Assembly (NCBI GenBank): GCA_016271365.2 | Contig: CM028131.1 | Location: forward strand, 281,354,001-281,418,000 | Direction: 5' to 3' | Source: Neoceratodus forsteri | Lineage: Eukaryota; Chordata; Ceratodontiformes; Ceratodontidae | DNA length: 64,000 bases | Part shown: piece after piece, positions 21,333 to 33,245 of the stretch | Layout of the letters: each line of letters begins with the position of its first letter | How positions within the stretch are numbered: the stretch's first letter is position 1 | Notes under the pieces: generated by a model | Database searches by the model: none | What the model was told of the DNA's origin: nothing | What the model saw: only the letters and a program-made list of their open reading frames with translations | Position numbers and translations under genes: made by a program

Positions 21333-24300
21333 CTACATTCGCCCCACTTCCTGAACCACCGCACCCCAAAACCTCTGGCGAACAGGGCATTCCCAAAAGC
21401 AATGGAAATAGGTCCCCTCCTCAAGTCCACATCTTCCACATTGAGGGGCTACAGCAGGATGATACTTAAGAACAGTGGCAGGCGGGTTGTAAACCCTCTG
21501 AACAAATTTATAGCAGGCTTCTTTAAACTTATTACGTGCCAAAAGCCCCATGTGCATAGATAGTAGTAGCGCCCAGTTCTGATCCTGTATCTGAATTTTC
21601 AGATCCCTCTCCCAGAGTCTCTTAGCTCTGAGTGATAGGTCCGGAAAGCACTGCCTACTGTCCTTTACCGCTTTCCCTATGAAGTCCTTGGAGTCCTGTT
21701 TCACTGTTTGCATAAGTGACTCTATTTTCTTCATCTCCTGCAGCCCAGGTCCCTCTCTGGTCAACCCCATAATGTAGGCCCTGACCTGAAAAAATCGAAA
21801 CAGATGCCCTCCCCCAAGTTTAGTCTCTGTCACAGGTCCATAAATGGGCTAAGCCCTCCCCTGCCACATGAGTCCCCTATAGCCCTTATTCCTTTTTTTT
21901 CCATAACTTGAAACCAGAGTCCTCCCAGCCTGGCAGGAAGTAAGGATCCCTGCCACCAGAACCAAATAGGTATCCATATCTTTTTCACACTGCTGTTTCA
22001 AGAGTTTTCCCCAGCTCTCCAAAACTGCAATAACCAATGGGTTCTGACCTTCTCATGTCCTGAAGACCCTGATACCCCATTTCTCCAGATATGCCGAGAG
22101 TCTTACTCGGCATCCCCATTGCTCAAGGTCTACCCAGCTAGCCACCTGAGGCATTTGGATCCAATCACTAATATATTTCTGTTGGACTGCCAGATAATAA
22201 TTCCCCAGATCAGGAAAATTTAATCCACCCCTCCCCGTTTCAGCTTTAAGTCATTGAAGGTTCACCCTAGACCGCATCCCTTTCCAAATAAACACAGAAA
22301 ACATTCCTTCCAATCTTTTAATGTCCCTCTTTGTTAATCCGACATGCACCACCTGCATGGTGTACACCAACCTGGAAAGAATATTCATCTTAATCAGATT
22401 TATCCTGCCCAGCCACGAGACCGGGAGGGCTGTCCACCTCTTTAAGTCTTTTTCTATTGTTTTAATTAGAGATGCATAATTCAATTCATATAATGAACCA
22501 AGGGACCAGCCTATTTTAATTCCCAAATATGTGAAGCTTCCACCCACCCTCTTAAAGTCCCATACCTGCCTGGAACCCAACTCCCTTGGCAAACTCATTA
22601 GTTCTGATTTATCGAGATTGAGCTTATACCCCCAGAACTGAGCAAATTTCCCCACCAACTCCAGTAGAACAGGCATGGAGGCTTCAAGATCTGTAAAAAA
22701 GAGCAGCATATCATCAGCATACATTGTAACTTTATGTTGTTCCACCGAAACCCCATGTACCCCCGTATTCCTGCATTCCATCAGACTGCAATCACCAATG
22801 GCTCCACTGCCAAAGCAAACAACAATGGGGACAGCAGGCATCCCTGCCTTGTACCCCTGCCAAGCCCAAATCCATCTGAAAGTGTACCATTTACCAACAC
22901 CCGTGCTCAAGGGGAGCTGTACATCGCCTGCACCCATCCCACAAATGTGTCCCCCAGAATAACCTGGGTTAAACCTCAAACAGGTATCCCCATTCCACAT
23001 GATCAAAGTATTTCTCTGCATCATAGAGATAATACAGGTGTCCTCCTTCCCCATATTTGCCCTCCATATCACATTCAACAATCTCCAGACATTATGATAT
23101 GAAAGGTGCCCCTTTATAAACCCAGTCTGGTCTGGGTGCACAATGTCGGGCAACACCAACTCCAACCTCCCTGCCAAAACCTTTGCCAGAATTTTAATAT
23201 TGCAATTCAGAAACGATATTGGTCTGTATGATGCACATTCCATAGCATCTTTTCCTGCCTTTGGGATCAGGCAAATCACAGCATCCGATAAGGTTCCTGG
23301 GAGCTCCAGAGGTTCTCCTAAATCTGCTGGAAGGTGTCACAGAGCAGGCCAACCAAATAGTTCACCATACACTTATAGTATTCCACCGGGTAGCCATCTG
23401 GGCCACTTGCCTTCCCACTTTTTAATCTCTGGATTGTGTGCAGCACCTCTGCTTTTGTAATGGGTCAATTTAACAATTCCCTTTGTTCCCTTGTCAATTT
23501 GGGCAGGTCAAAACTTTCCAAAAAATCCTGTAATAAGTCCTCCTGCCCCCTGCTTTATATAATCTCTCATAGGACTCCTGGAAGCACCTCCTTATCCTCT
23601 GTGGCTGCTTATGCTCAATACCCTCCCGATCTTTAATTGCAGTAATATGTGTGGGGCACTTCCTGCCCCGCATCAAGCTAATCAACATCGGGCCCGGTTT
23701 ATCTCCACCTGTAAAGCTGCTTCTTCAGAAACGCCCAGGCCTTTCTGACTTCTCCACTAAGCAGAGCATTCAAGGCCTCTCAAACCACCTTTAAATTGTC
23801 CCTCGTCCCATCTCCCCCACCCCACCCGTGGCCCACTTCTCTAACTCCCTCACTTTATCTAATTATCATCCCTCTCATGCATGCCTTTCCTGCATCCCAA
23901 ATAGTGACTTTAGTAGTAGGGGAGCCTGCATTTGCTGCCAAGTAGGCCTTCCATTGTTTTTCCAAGTATCCTTTAAAGCTCTTGTCCCCCAGAAGGTACG
24001 TCGGAAATTTCAAGGGGGGAGGTCCCTCTCTTGGCTTATTCATCCTGAGTGATAGTTATTCATGGCATGATTGGAGACATGAATGGGACTATGCAGCACC
24101 CCTTGCACCCTGTCATACCAATCCCGCAGTAGAAACAAATAGTCTATTCATGACCAGGTACCATGTGGGTTAGAATAAAATGTAAACTCCTTGACCCCTG
24201 GATTCACATCCCTCCATCTATCTATCAACCCCAGCTCCACCATCCCCAGTCTCCACTGACATATTGCCTCACTTTTCCGGCCACGTCCTTGAGAATGATC

Positions 24301-24766
24301 TAGAAGCAGATACAGAGTACAGTTCATATTCCCCTCCCATAAGAAGCCCCGGGAATTGTTCTTTAACCAAAAGTGAGAGGAAAGAGACATAAAAGGTTGA
24401 ATCAAATACCGCTGGGGCATAGACACTTCCAAATGCTACTTGCTCTCCCCACAATTCTCCCACCACAAAAATATTCCTACCACTTGTCTGATTCTTAACC
24501 ACCCTCTGTACCTGGAATGGGAGATATTTATGTAGAAGGACAGCGACCCCTCGCTTATGTGCCTTAAAAGATGCTGCAAAGCACTTCCCAACCCATCCCC
24601 GTACCAGCTTCCCATGCTCTGATGCTGTAAGGTGTGTTTCCTGTAACATGGCCACCTGTATTCCCTGCCTCCTAAGTGCCATCAGGAGACTTGTGTGCTT
24701 CACCGAGGTCACTATTCCTCGAACATTCCATGAGCATGCAATCAAATCCTGCTGACTAGCCATCAT
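21333..24766 (-). pseudogene. L1 ORF2, endonuclease plus reverse transcriptase (broken)
   Basis: Endonuclease from 24766: LIACSWNVRGI, AMLQETHLT, SVYAPAVF. The expected GDFN site is corrupted (GGEYE in one frame, EGNMN in the other), and SNHAMNNYH replaces the SDHAP motif near 24060. RT in 23279-22251: LIPKAGKD, YRPISFLNCNIKILAKVLA, DQTGFIKG. The palm region near 23020 is frameshifted (LYDAEKYFDHVEWG is readable in another frame). Catalytic YADD is at 22710-22721, then YLGIKIG and WLGRINLIKMNILSRLVY. The C-terminal part 21833-21333 ends with CGRCGLEEGTYFHCFWECP, the L1-type C/H motif. This is a typical L1 ORF2 in order and length, heavily mutated. Confidence 0.82.
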
Positions 24767-26485
24767 AAACAGGAAAATCTCTCCAATTTTCCCCTCCCTT
24801 CTCTATTAAACAGACCTTTCCGGGCAACCAAGTCTTGACAGGTCCCCCTCTCAGAGTCCCCACATCGGTCCAATAAACCTGAAGCACTGAAAACTTTTGG
24901 ATGTGAACACATGTGGACAAACATTTGAACATTAAAACAATAAAAGCATTCCAACAACTTTGATAACAAACAAACAGCCGCCCCCCCCAAATTCACATCC
25001 AGAATTTATTGCCCTCCCTTCCCCTTACATTCTTATTCCATTTCTCCCTTCCGTACCAGAAGTTCCCCTCTTTCCATTTTCTTTTCCTACACTCCCCCCA
25101 TACTCACTTCTCAGAACACCAATCCATACTTAAACCCAACAACATATGTCCCCAATCCCCACCCCATCTCCCCTCTCACAACTTAGACACTAACCGCAAA
25201 ACTCGCTCAAGTGTCAGAAAAATCCCCCTAATTGTCCATCCCACCCCTATTGTATCATGATGGTTCACTAATGCGTTTACATGATACCAAATCCAAGATA
25301 ACTGCCATATATCAAAAAGAGAAAGTAGCAGTGAATAGTAAAACAGCGATGAAAAGAAACCCAAAACCTTATGCAGTGTTCCCAACATATATTAAAGTAT
25401 TGTAGCCATCCCTCGCAGTCAGCCTCATGCCACATGGAGCGTTTCCCTCTACCTGCCACCTACTTATCAGAACCCTCCTCACTAATTCCCTTGGCATCCA
25501 GACCCTTATATAATACACTCCCATGCCCCTCAAATTATCTGGTCCTGCAAGGAGCAGAGAGTCCCCACTACTGAAAAATCATCCCTAAGTCTCCACTAAG
25601 GAGCCCGTCTGCTTAATCCCCACTACGGTGGGCCATGTGAGAGTGGGCCCAAAAGAGACCCCCCACCACCCTCCCCTCCCATTAACTCTCCAGCCAATGA
25701 TGTGGCTAAGCGGCAGAGACCCAATTCCAATTCCCCCACCCCACCCATGTCCTCAGATTCTCCATAGGTGTCCCCCTGCACTTCTGAGATTGGTGCATGG
25801 GAAAGCAAACAGCAGTCCACTTCAGTAAATCTTCCAGGATGGCTGGGGTGCAACTCTTGAAATAACAAACTAGGGGAAAAAAGTGGAGTGGAAAGGTTCA
25901 GTCTCCACACAGCAGAACTCTCCCAGTTACCACATTACTCCCCTCGGCTCTCCAACTACAAGCACCCCAGCGATTCAAATGTCTACCACAATATGGTTCA
26001 GATGATCTTTGCCAGGACAGGCCCAAGATTCCCCTGCACCTCCTACTCACGGAGCGTAGGATAAACAAGCAACAGTCAATAAAGGGTTTTCTCAGAAACT
26101 CCATAAGTGTCCCCCTGCATCTCCAAGATCGGAACACGGGAAAGCAAACAACAGTCCACATCAGTAGGTCCTTCTAGAGGGCTGGGGTGCAGCTCTTAAA
26201 ATAACAAACAAACAAGTGGCAAAGTGTGGGGAGGAGAGAGCTTCAGTCCCCACATAGCAAAACTCTCCCAGTCAGGGCGGGCTCGAAATTCCCCTCATGG
26301 TCCTAGAAGTTCCATGTGTCCTATGCATAGATCCCTTGCACCTCCTGTTCACGGAGCATGGGATAAAAGGATAACAGTCCAACAAAGGATTTTCCCCTCA
26401 CAGTAGAGGGCTGAGAGCATGCACCAACTTAATTGAAAAATAAAGTCAAATGTAGACGTACCATTTAATAACGCACAGAGTTTGT
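24767..26485 (-). repeat. Long L1 inter-ORF spacer with tandem duplication
   Basis: About 1.7 kb separate ORF1 from ORF2, far more than usual for an L1. Within it, a unit starting at about 25764 (CATAGGTGTCCCCCTGC) is repeated at about 26101 (CATAAGTGTCCCCCTGC), a period near 337. Shared blocks include GGGAAAGCAAACA, GGCTGGGGTGCA and CAAAACTCTCCCAGT-like text. A CACCTCCT-TCACGGAGC block occurs in each unit (26037, 26339). No convincing coding potential was seen. Confidence 0.6.
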
Positions 26486-27422
26486 TTAATCTCCAGTCCC
26501 CACATTACAACACACTGGGATCTCTCTGGTGCCAGCACGCAGAGATTCAGCCTTTTTCCACAGCTCCTCCACAAACCTCTCAGCCTTGTCTACTTCCCAA
26601 AATGAGAACACTGCCCCCTCATGCTTAATCTTCAATGTTGCGGGGTACACCATAAAGTTCTCCACTTTTATAGCTTTGAGCGTAGCCATGATTTCATTGA
26701 ACATCTTGCGTCTTTTGAGCAATTTCGATGAATAATCTTGCAATAAAAACAGTCTGTGGCACTCGAACTCCAGCTGGCCATTCTCTTTATATGTTCGCAA
26801 TACTGTTTCCCTAACTTGAAAGTGGTGAAATCTCATAATGATTTGATGAGGGGGTTTCCCCACAGGTGGCCTGGGCATGACAGCTCTGTGTGCCCATTCT
26901 AATTTAAGTCTCCAATTTTTAACTTCTAAAGCCAATAATTTTGGCAAAGAGACTGCACAAAACTCCAGTGCGCTACCCCCTTCCTTTCCCTCAGGCAGGC
27001 CTCAGAGGTGCAAGTTAAGCCTCCAGTGATAATTCTCCTGATAATCTGCCACTTCCTTCATCTCTTCCAGCTCTTTTTGCAGGGTGAGAATCTGTCCTGG
27101 GACTCCTTGCAGATTGTCCTCCATCCATGAGATCCTCTCCTCTGCCTCCATAATACGAGTGGCTTGCACCATCTGCTGAGTAAGGACCTCCTGCAGTTTG
27201 TCATCAATTCTAGATTCCAGCTTGCACAGACGCAGTTCTAGAGCAGTCAGTACTTGGCCCGTTAGCTCCCGAGTCCCGACCGAGTGCACTCACTTCCGCG
27301 GCAGAGAGGGAAATCACATTCTGGCTCTCGGGCTGTGTGCAGGCCGTGGTATTCTTTGCAGCTTTACCAGTTGCTCTCTGGCTTTTCCCAAAACTCAAGG
27401 TCAGATATTCATCCATTTTCAT
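26486..27422 (-). pseudogene. L1 ORF1 protein (coiled coil plus RRM type, broken)
   Basis: From 27422 an N-terminal segment (MKMDEYLTLSFGKSQR) is followed after a frameshift by a predicted coiled coil (27289-27002: ELRLCKLESRIDDKLQEVL, MEAEERISWMEDNLQG). Then comes RLNLHLRGLPEG, the L1 ORF1 pattern before the RRM, and 26947-26486 with HQIIMRFHHFQVRETVLRTY, LFLLQDYS and VYPATLKI. This is the order of the L1 ORF1 family (trimeric coiled coil, RRM, C-terminal domain) and contrasts with the CCHC-type ORF1 of E1 to E3. At least two frame breaks. Confidence 0.82.
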
Positions 27423-27545
27423 TCACTGCTCAGTTTTATGTGAAAAATGTAACCAAAATTAGAAGCCAAACAGTATTATTTTAAACTTAATAGCCCCAGT
27501 GAGGAGGAGCAAGGGGAAGACACTTCATATCTCTTCAGCTGCTCT

Positions 27546-29246
27546 TCACCGCCCCTTTCTGTTTTTTTAAATGATATTTTCTATCTTATAGCTCTGAGAA
27601 GTAAAATCAAAAATAAAGTTAAGTTTCTATACTTCACTTTTATTCCTAGATTGTAATAAATCTGCTCTAGCCATTTCTTTCACCTGATTTCTGACTGTTT
27701 CCAAACAAACGTTATTATATCCACTATCCACAAGACGTTCCTTCTCGATTTTAAGATGTTCGTCTAACAACTGAGTATCACTTATATTCCTTTCATTCTC
27801 ATAAATTGACCTTTTGGAATACTATCCATTAACTTCCTGGGGTGACAAGTATCATATTTCAGAATAGCATTTCTGTCTGATTTTTTCCTAAAAATGCTAG
27901 TACTCAGAAAACCATTCTCCTTCATTCTGATACTTAAATCTTAGAAGTTATTTTTTTTCTGATGGAATTGTGAAGAGTACTTCAAGTTCTCATTGGTTCC
28001 TTCCAGATAAGATACAAATGCTAAAAGTTCATTTTTGTCACCTCCCTATATAATCAATAAATCGTCAATGTAACGTTTATACAACTTAATATTTGAAAAA
28101 AAAAAGAATTTTTTTCACTTAGAACATTTTGAATTTCCCACTACATCAGGTAAATGCATGTGTAATTAGGAGCCAGAGCCACCCCCACAGCCATTCCTTT
28201 CACTTGCAAATAGAAATTACCATCAAACATAAAAGTATTTGCAGTCAAAACTTTTTCTGACAAAGTTATGAGACACTCCAAAAAAGCCTAATTATATACG
28301 CTTTTTTCTTTTAAGATCTCACGTAAGGCATTTAATCCCCCCTCATTTGGAATGTTCATATACAATGCTGTGATATCTAATGTAACAAGTGCATCATTCT
28401 CTGCAATTACAGTATCTTTCAAAATGTTAATCAAGTACGTTGTATCTTTAATGGTGGACCCATGGATACAAATTCTTGTATATGATAGTCTACAAATTTT
28501 GCAAGAAAAGGAGCCTATACTTGAGACTATAGGACAAGCTGGAGGGGTCTGCATGTTCTTATGAATTTTTGGGAGGCTATATAGCGTGGCTCTAACAGGA
28601 AAGGGGACCGTGAGGTAGTCAAAAATCTGCTTTGTGATCACATTAGCAAGAAGAAATTCATACAGCAATGAATCAATATCATGTTTAAAATCATTTGTGA
28701 AATCTTGAGACAATTTTTTGTAATAAACAGAATCAGACAGTTGTTTATACATTTCATCTCTGTATTTAACTTTACTCATAACAACGACTGCTCCCCTTTG
28801 TCTGCTGCTTTAATCTCGATGTTTTTATTTGAAGCCAGATCCCTTATGGCTTGTTTCTCTTTGCTAGTACAGTTATAATATCTGCATTTCTCTTTTTGTA
28901 AGGTCATATTTTGTATTTCCATTTCACATGCTTTGGTAAAGGTTAAAACTGCAGGATTCTTACGGGGGATGTAAATAGATGGCTTTCTAAAAATGTTCTC
29001 CAGATTCTCTGGCTTACCTTCAAGCCCTTTATCTGTTACTTTTTCTTTGTTCTTGTCACCAAAAGTTGCATACAGGTCTAGCTTGCGAGAAAGACTGTGC
29101 AAGTCCACTATGGTCTTAACTTCATTAACTTCGCTTGTGGGGACATAATTTAAATACTTTTGTAACACGGCTTTTTCAGTCTTAGTTAAAACATGGTCTG
29201 ACTTATTGATAACAAGGTTTTCAGTTACCTGCTGCATCGGTTCCAT
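27546..29246 (-). pseudogene. Penelope-like element reverse transcriptase (broken)
   Basis: Minus-strand 29246-28776 contains ENLVINKSDHVLTKTEK and a region ending IEIKAADKGEQSLL, where PLEs have a PADKG motif. 28779-28288 contains SLPKIHKN, PIVSSIGS and VTLDITALYMNIPNEGG, all classical Penelope RT motifs. After a frameshift, VKGMAVGVALAPNYTC and the catalytic RYIDDLLII follow (YIDD at 28061-28072). The segment runs into the L1 insertion near 27545. The GIY-YIG part of the same protein is at 14038-14515. The RT is related to telomerase and is distinct from LINE RTs. Confidence 0.85.
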
Positions 29247-29496
29247 GTTCTCCGATTCCCCTGATTGTATCCACGTTGGTTCTAGCGGGTACCTCTTCCT
29301 CCTCCCCTTCCCCCGTGTGCCTTGTCTTGAAAGTAAATGAGTCTGGGACTTCTGCGTGGTCTCTGAGAGATTTCTGGAAGGTTGAGGGTTGGATTGGCTT
29401 CCATTCTTCTCTGGTCCATATTCCCCCTCAAGTTCTCTGTGGGTTCCTGGCTTTCCTTGTAAGTCATTCCACGTGTGACTAGTTGCACTAATTGAG

Positions 29497-30386
29497 TCAG
29501 AGCACTCGGAGAGGAAGAGGGAGGGGTTGGGGGAGTGTTTCTCTCCCCCTCTGTCCTATAAAAGGGCTTTCCAATTCCGATTGATTATCTGAATCGGACC
29601 CTCTGGTGTATACATCATTGGTTGGTTCCACTCTAGTTTCCAAAATCAATTTAGGGTTTGGTTTAAAAGTATTACTTTTATCCTCCAATAAAAGATTCTG
29701 CCTTCTGCATAGTCTTTACAAGTCTCTCTCAAACATTTTTTCTTTTTGCTTTTTTATTCTCTGATCATGATATTGAATTGTTTTATTTAGTTTAGACCTA
29801 TATTCTGTGCATTCCAAACTGGTTACAAAAGACTTCACTGCTGCTTCTCTTTCTACAATTACTTGTTTGATTTCTCTTTCTTGTTGCTCCCCGTATTTTA
29901 ATACTAATTTAATATAGCCTGCACTGGCATCCAAATTGTGTTTTTGCCAGTCCGTTAGAAAGTCCTTTCTATCAATACCAAAAGCTGGTTGTAACATTAT
30001 TCTGATCCCTCTTGGTGCGCGATTGACCTGCAAATAGGCCATCATTGTGACTGTTGCCAGTAGAGGCAGTGTGCTTTCAAAATTGTTCATTCTAATAAGA
30101 TAAATGCCTCTTTGATAGTACCTGGAACTTCAGATTGTCCTGTATCCAGTCAAACTTGTTGCACTTCTTGCTCCTCTGTTATTTGGTTTATGATAGGATT
30201 TTTATCTCCTTCTTTAAAAAACAGGGCTTCCATATCAAGGGCTTCTATCTGGTTACTCGCAGTCATGTTTTCAGTCATATTTTCGGGGGCTGTTTGCTGA
30301 CTATTTCTAAAGATAAGCAGTATGCTGCTATTAAGCTGTACTTCATTAGTTACACCAGAAGCCATCTTTTCTGTGTAATTCTGCAA
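29497..30386 (-). pseudogene. Penelope-like element N-terminal region (broken)
   Basis: Two segments, 30386-30150 (MQNYTEKMASG start) and 30090-29716, plus a short acidic piece 29688-29497. The middle one has VNRAPRGIRIMLQPAFGI, DFLTDWQKHN and a C-terminal coiled-coil-like stretch rich in K and E. It resembles the N-terminal domain seen upstream of the RT in Neptune/Penelope-type elements of vertebrates, recognised by position and general pattern only. It sits between the terminal repeat at 30480 and the RT. Confidence 0.65.
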
Positions 30387-30479
30387 AATAGTCCTCTTTG
30401 CTGTGCCAAGCCAAAATCAAATCATAGGAGAGAGAGAAACAGGCGGCTACTAGAGTTTCTGGTGCCCAGACGTAAAATT

Positions 30480-30886
30480 ATCATTAAAAAGCAGTAAAGT
30501 CTGGCAGCTCAGAAAGGACCATGCTCACTTCTGAATTAAGTGACGTTCATCTATTTATTATAAAAATATTTTTAAATAATAGCAGCATATAGATAATCAA
30601 CGTGCAAACAATGTGCAAAAAAATCACCAACATTTCACGTTATGCCAACGCTTTATCAAGGTGTGGTATAGAATTTTAACACCAGGATTTTTATATGCAA
30701 AAAAGTCACATGATTTGTTCAAAAAGAACCAATCCTGAATTTTCTCAATTATGACATCATACATGAATTATTTTTAGTGCAATACTTATCACTACCATTA
30801 GGTGTCAGTACTCAAACCATAACATTATCCTATAAAAAGATTTAAACATAGCACAGTAAGAGAACTACCATACATCTAATAAATAA
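30480..30886 (-). repeat. Penelope-like element terminal repeat, 5' copy
   Basis: Same orientation as 13524-13925, sharing CATGCTCACTTCTGAATTAA, CGCTTTATCAAGGTGTGGTA and CAAAAAGAACCAATCCTGAA. It bounds the 5' side of the element on the minus strand, about 95 bases before the first ATG at 30386. The segment ends near 30886, where an unrelated LINE begins. Confidence 0.8.
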
Positions 30887-31190
30887 GAAGGCCTTGAAGA
30901 CACAATTGTGGCTTAACGCCTACCCAGATTGATTATTTTAGCTATTTTGTTATCGGGTCATACTGTTATGTATTTTATTCTCAGACCTGGGAGGTTCTTT
31001 ATTCTCGGACCTCTTAGAGTTTCCTGTGGCCAGCATGAGTCCAGAGACTGTGATTTTGGCCTATAATAAGGCCATCTCCATAGCCCTGGACTTGATTGCT
31101 CCTGTCCATGTTCGTCCTCTCCCCCTGCGCCGTTAGGCCCCTTGGTTTGATAGGTCCTTGAAGGAGTTGCAATGACTAGGACATAGGTTA

Positions 31191-33021
31191 GTGCGGCATT
31201 GGTGGAATTCTGCCCTGGAGGTTAACCACCTTAGATTGGTAAAGCATTATCAGGCCTACCAATCAGTGATCTCCCGTAAGAAGGCAGAATTCCTGTCCGG
31301 GGAGATTGCTGCCGCTCAGAATCAACCTGTCTGCAGCTCCAAAGACCTTTCTCGCAAGTGGAGTGTGATGAGGTTGCTCGATTCTTTGCAAATAAGGTGG
31401 CCAATATCAGGTCAGAGATCCTCTTGACTCACTCTGTGGGGGATGCTGTTGATCAGTGCCTGGTCACCTCACCTCATGCTTCCTGGAGTTTCTTTGACCT
31501 GCCGGAGTTCGTGGATGTCATGCAGTTTGTCCAGAGCATGTGTCTTATGTGCTGTAGTTTGGTTCTGGGTCCAACTTCCCTGATTATGGGATGTTGTGAT
31601 ATTATTGGCCTGTTCCTGGTACAGATAGTCTGGTGCTCCCTTGATTCGGGTGAGTTTCCAAGCTCCCTGAAGGAGGCGGTGGTAACACCCCTCCTGAAGA
31701 AAGCTTCTTTGGACCCTGACTCTCTGGTCAACTACAGACCAATCTCAAACCTCCCCTTTATAGGAAAGGTTATTGAGAAAGTAGTGGCAGTACAATTGGA
31801 GAACCACTTGACCATCCATAACATCTACAAACCTCTCCAGTCTGGTTTTCGAAAGAGGCATAGTACCGAGACTGCACTGGTTCGGGTGCTCAATGATTTC
31901 CTGATGGTGAGAGATTGGAGAAGCCGTTTTATCTTGGTGCTCCTTGATCCCTCTTTAGCCTTTGACACTGTGGACCATGGGGTATTGCTTGGGCACTTGA
32001 GGTCCATCTGTGGCCTGACATGTACGGTCCTCAGGTGGTTTACATCTTTCCTCACTGGCAGAACTGAGAGAGTGGAGTCTGGGATTGTTTCCTCTGACCC
32101 ATTCTCTCTGTCATGTGGGGTGCCTCAGGGCTCAGTGCTGCCCCCCATGTTGTTTGCAGTGTATATGCTGCCCCTTGGAAACATTGTAAGATGGTATGGG
32201 CTGAGGTTTCACTGCTATCCTGATGATACCCAGCTCTACCTGTCTTTTGCACCTGACCAGGATAGTGCTTTCTTGGTATTTAACAACTGCCTTGCTGAAA
32301 TCCAGGATTGGATTAATTCGAGCTGGCTAAAGTTGAACGTGGGAAAGACCGAGGTGATGGTTGTGGATCTGGGTCGCCGGATAGAGAGGATGAGGACTAG
32401 TCAGCCCTCTAGAATTTATCTAGGGGGCTCCCAGATCCTTACCTTTGAATGGGTGTGAGACCTGGGGGTGGTGCTTGAAGATGGGCTGACTTTACGAACT
32501 CAGGTATCGGCGTTCATCAAGTCTTCCTTTTACCATTTTAGGAACATTGCCAGAATCAAGCACCTTGTTCCGTCTGGGGATCTACCTACATTGGTCCACG
32601 CCTTTGTGACCTCACGTCTTGATTACTGCAACTCACTGTACTTAGGGCTTCCTGGGGTTGATATCCACTGTCTGCAGCTAGTGCAGAATGCTGCAGCATG
32701 ATAGTTGACAGGGACTTCTCGAGTCTCTCATATTACCCCTGTGCTGCGCAATCTTCACTGGCTGCCAATTCGGTGGCGGATCACCTTTAAAGTTGATTTA
32801 CTAACTTATAAAGCCCTACATGGGCTTGGCCCTTACTACCTGAAAGAGCTTCTTGTTCCCTACTGCCCTGTGTGACAGCTCCGTTCAGCTGACGAGGGGT
32901 TGCTGGAGATTCTGAGGGTGTCTTTGAAATCTTCAGGGGCCCGTGCATGGAATTCTCTACCCCATTGGTTGCGGGAGTGCACGACTGTGGGAGGTTTTAA
33001 ACAGCCGTTAAAAACTTTTTA
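31191..33021 (+). pseudogene. L2-type reverse transcriptase (broken)
   Basis: 31358-32458 holds the RT: TPLLKKASLDPDSLVNYRPI, LQSGFRKRHSTETALV, FDTVDHGVLL, GVPQGSVLPPMLF and HCYPDDTQLYLSF. The catalytic motif is YPDD (32216-32227), while the clade normally has YADD, so this is probably a lethal change. After a stop at 32458 the frame goes on as DLGVVLEDGLT, SRLDYCNSLYLGLP, HWLPIRWRITFK and ARAWNSLPHWLR, ending near 33021. Internal stops occur near 32458, 32700 and 32873. There is no ORF1 and no endonuclease. Confidence 0.85.
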
Positions 33022-33118
33022 AAGGTGCTAGGCCTTTAGTGGTATTGAATGAGTGAAACCCATCAGACTATTGTTGTTGTTTTGTATTTGTTCATTCTGC
33101 TGTTTTAAACTTTTTTGT

Positions 33119-33180
33119 AAAGCGCCTTGGTTTTCTGAAAGGTGCTTATGTGAAATAAATATTATTATTATTATTATTGT
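33119..33180 (+). repeat. L2-type 3' hairpin and (TTA)n tail
   Basis: AAAGCGCCTTGG and its near-complement in GAAAGGTGCTT can form the short 3' hairpin that L2-type RTs recognise. AAATAAATATTATTATTATTA follows. A second degraded copy of the same tail (CAGTGCCTTGG, AAAGGCGCTC, AAATAAAG) follows at 33200-33240. Confidence 0.65.
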
Positions 33181-33245
33181 TTTTATAGCTTTATTATTGT
33201 ACAGTGCCTTGGTGCTTGAAAGGCGCTCAAGAAATAAAGTTCATT

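Larger units (their letters stand above)
14556..27545 (-). mobile_element. L1 LINE (minus), split by a SINE carrying E3
   Basis: The 3' end is marked by a poly(T) run at 14556-14567 (poly(A) on the minus strand), then 3' UTR to about 14766. The element resumes at about 21048 and runs to its 5' end near 27545, just upstream of GGGGCGGTGAAGAGCAGC (minus). It carries an L1-type ORF1 (27422-26486), a long spacer, an ORF2 endonuclease (24766-24050) and RT (23279-21333). Excluding the inserted SINE and E3 it is about 6.7 kb, a full L1 length. It is inserted in the Penelope-like element, whose RT half lies beyond 27545 and whose GIY-YIG half lies below 14556. Frameshifts make it inactive. Confidence 0.8.
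30887..33245 (+). mobile_element. L2-type LINE, 5'-truncated
   Basis: Contains the EN-RT linker (LIAPVHVRPLPLRR, WFDRSLKEL near 31090-31170), most of the RT, the C-terminal region and a 3' end with the hairpin-like text AGCGCCTTGG and GAAAGGTGCTTATG followed by (TTA)n. This 3' design is typical of L2-clade LINEs. The endonuclease is missing. Inserted beside, or into the border of, the Penelope terminal repeat. Confidence 0.8.
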
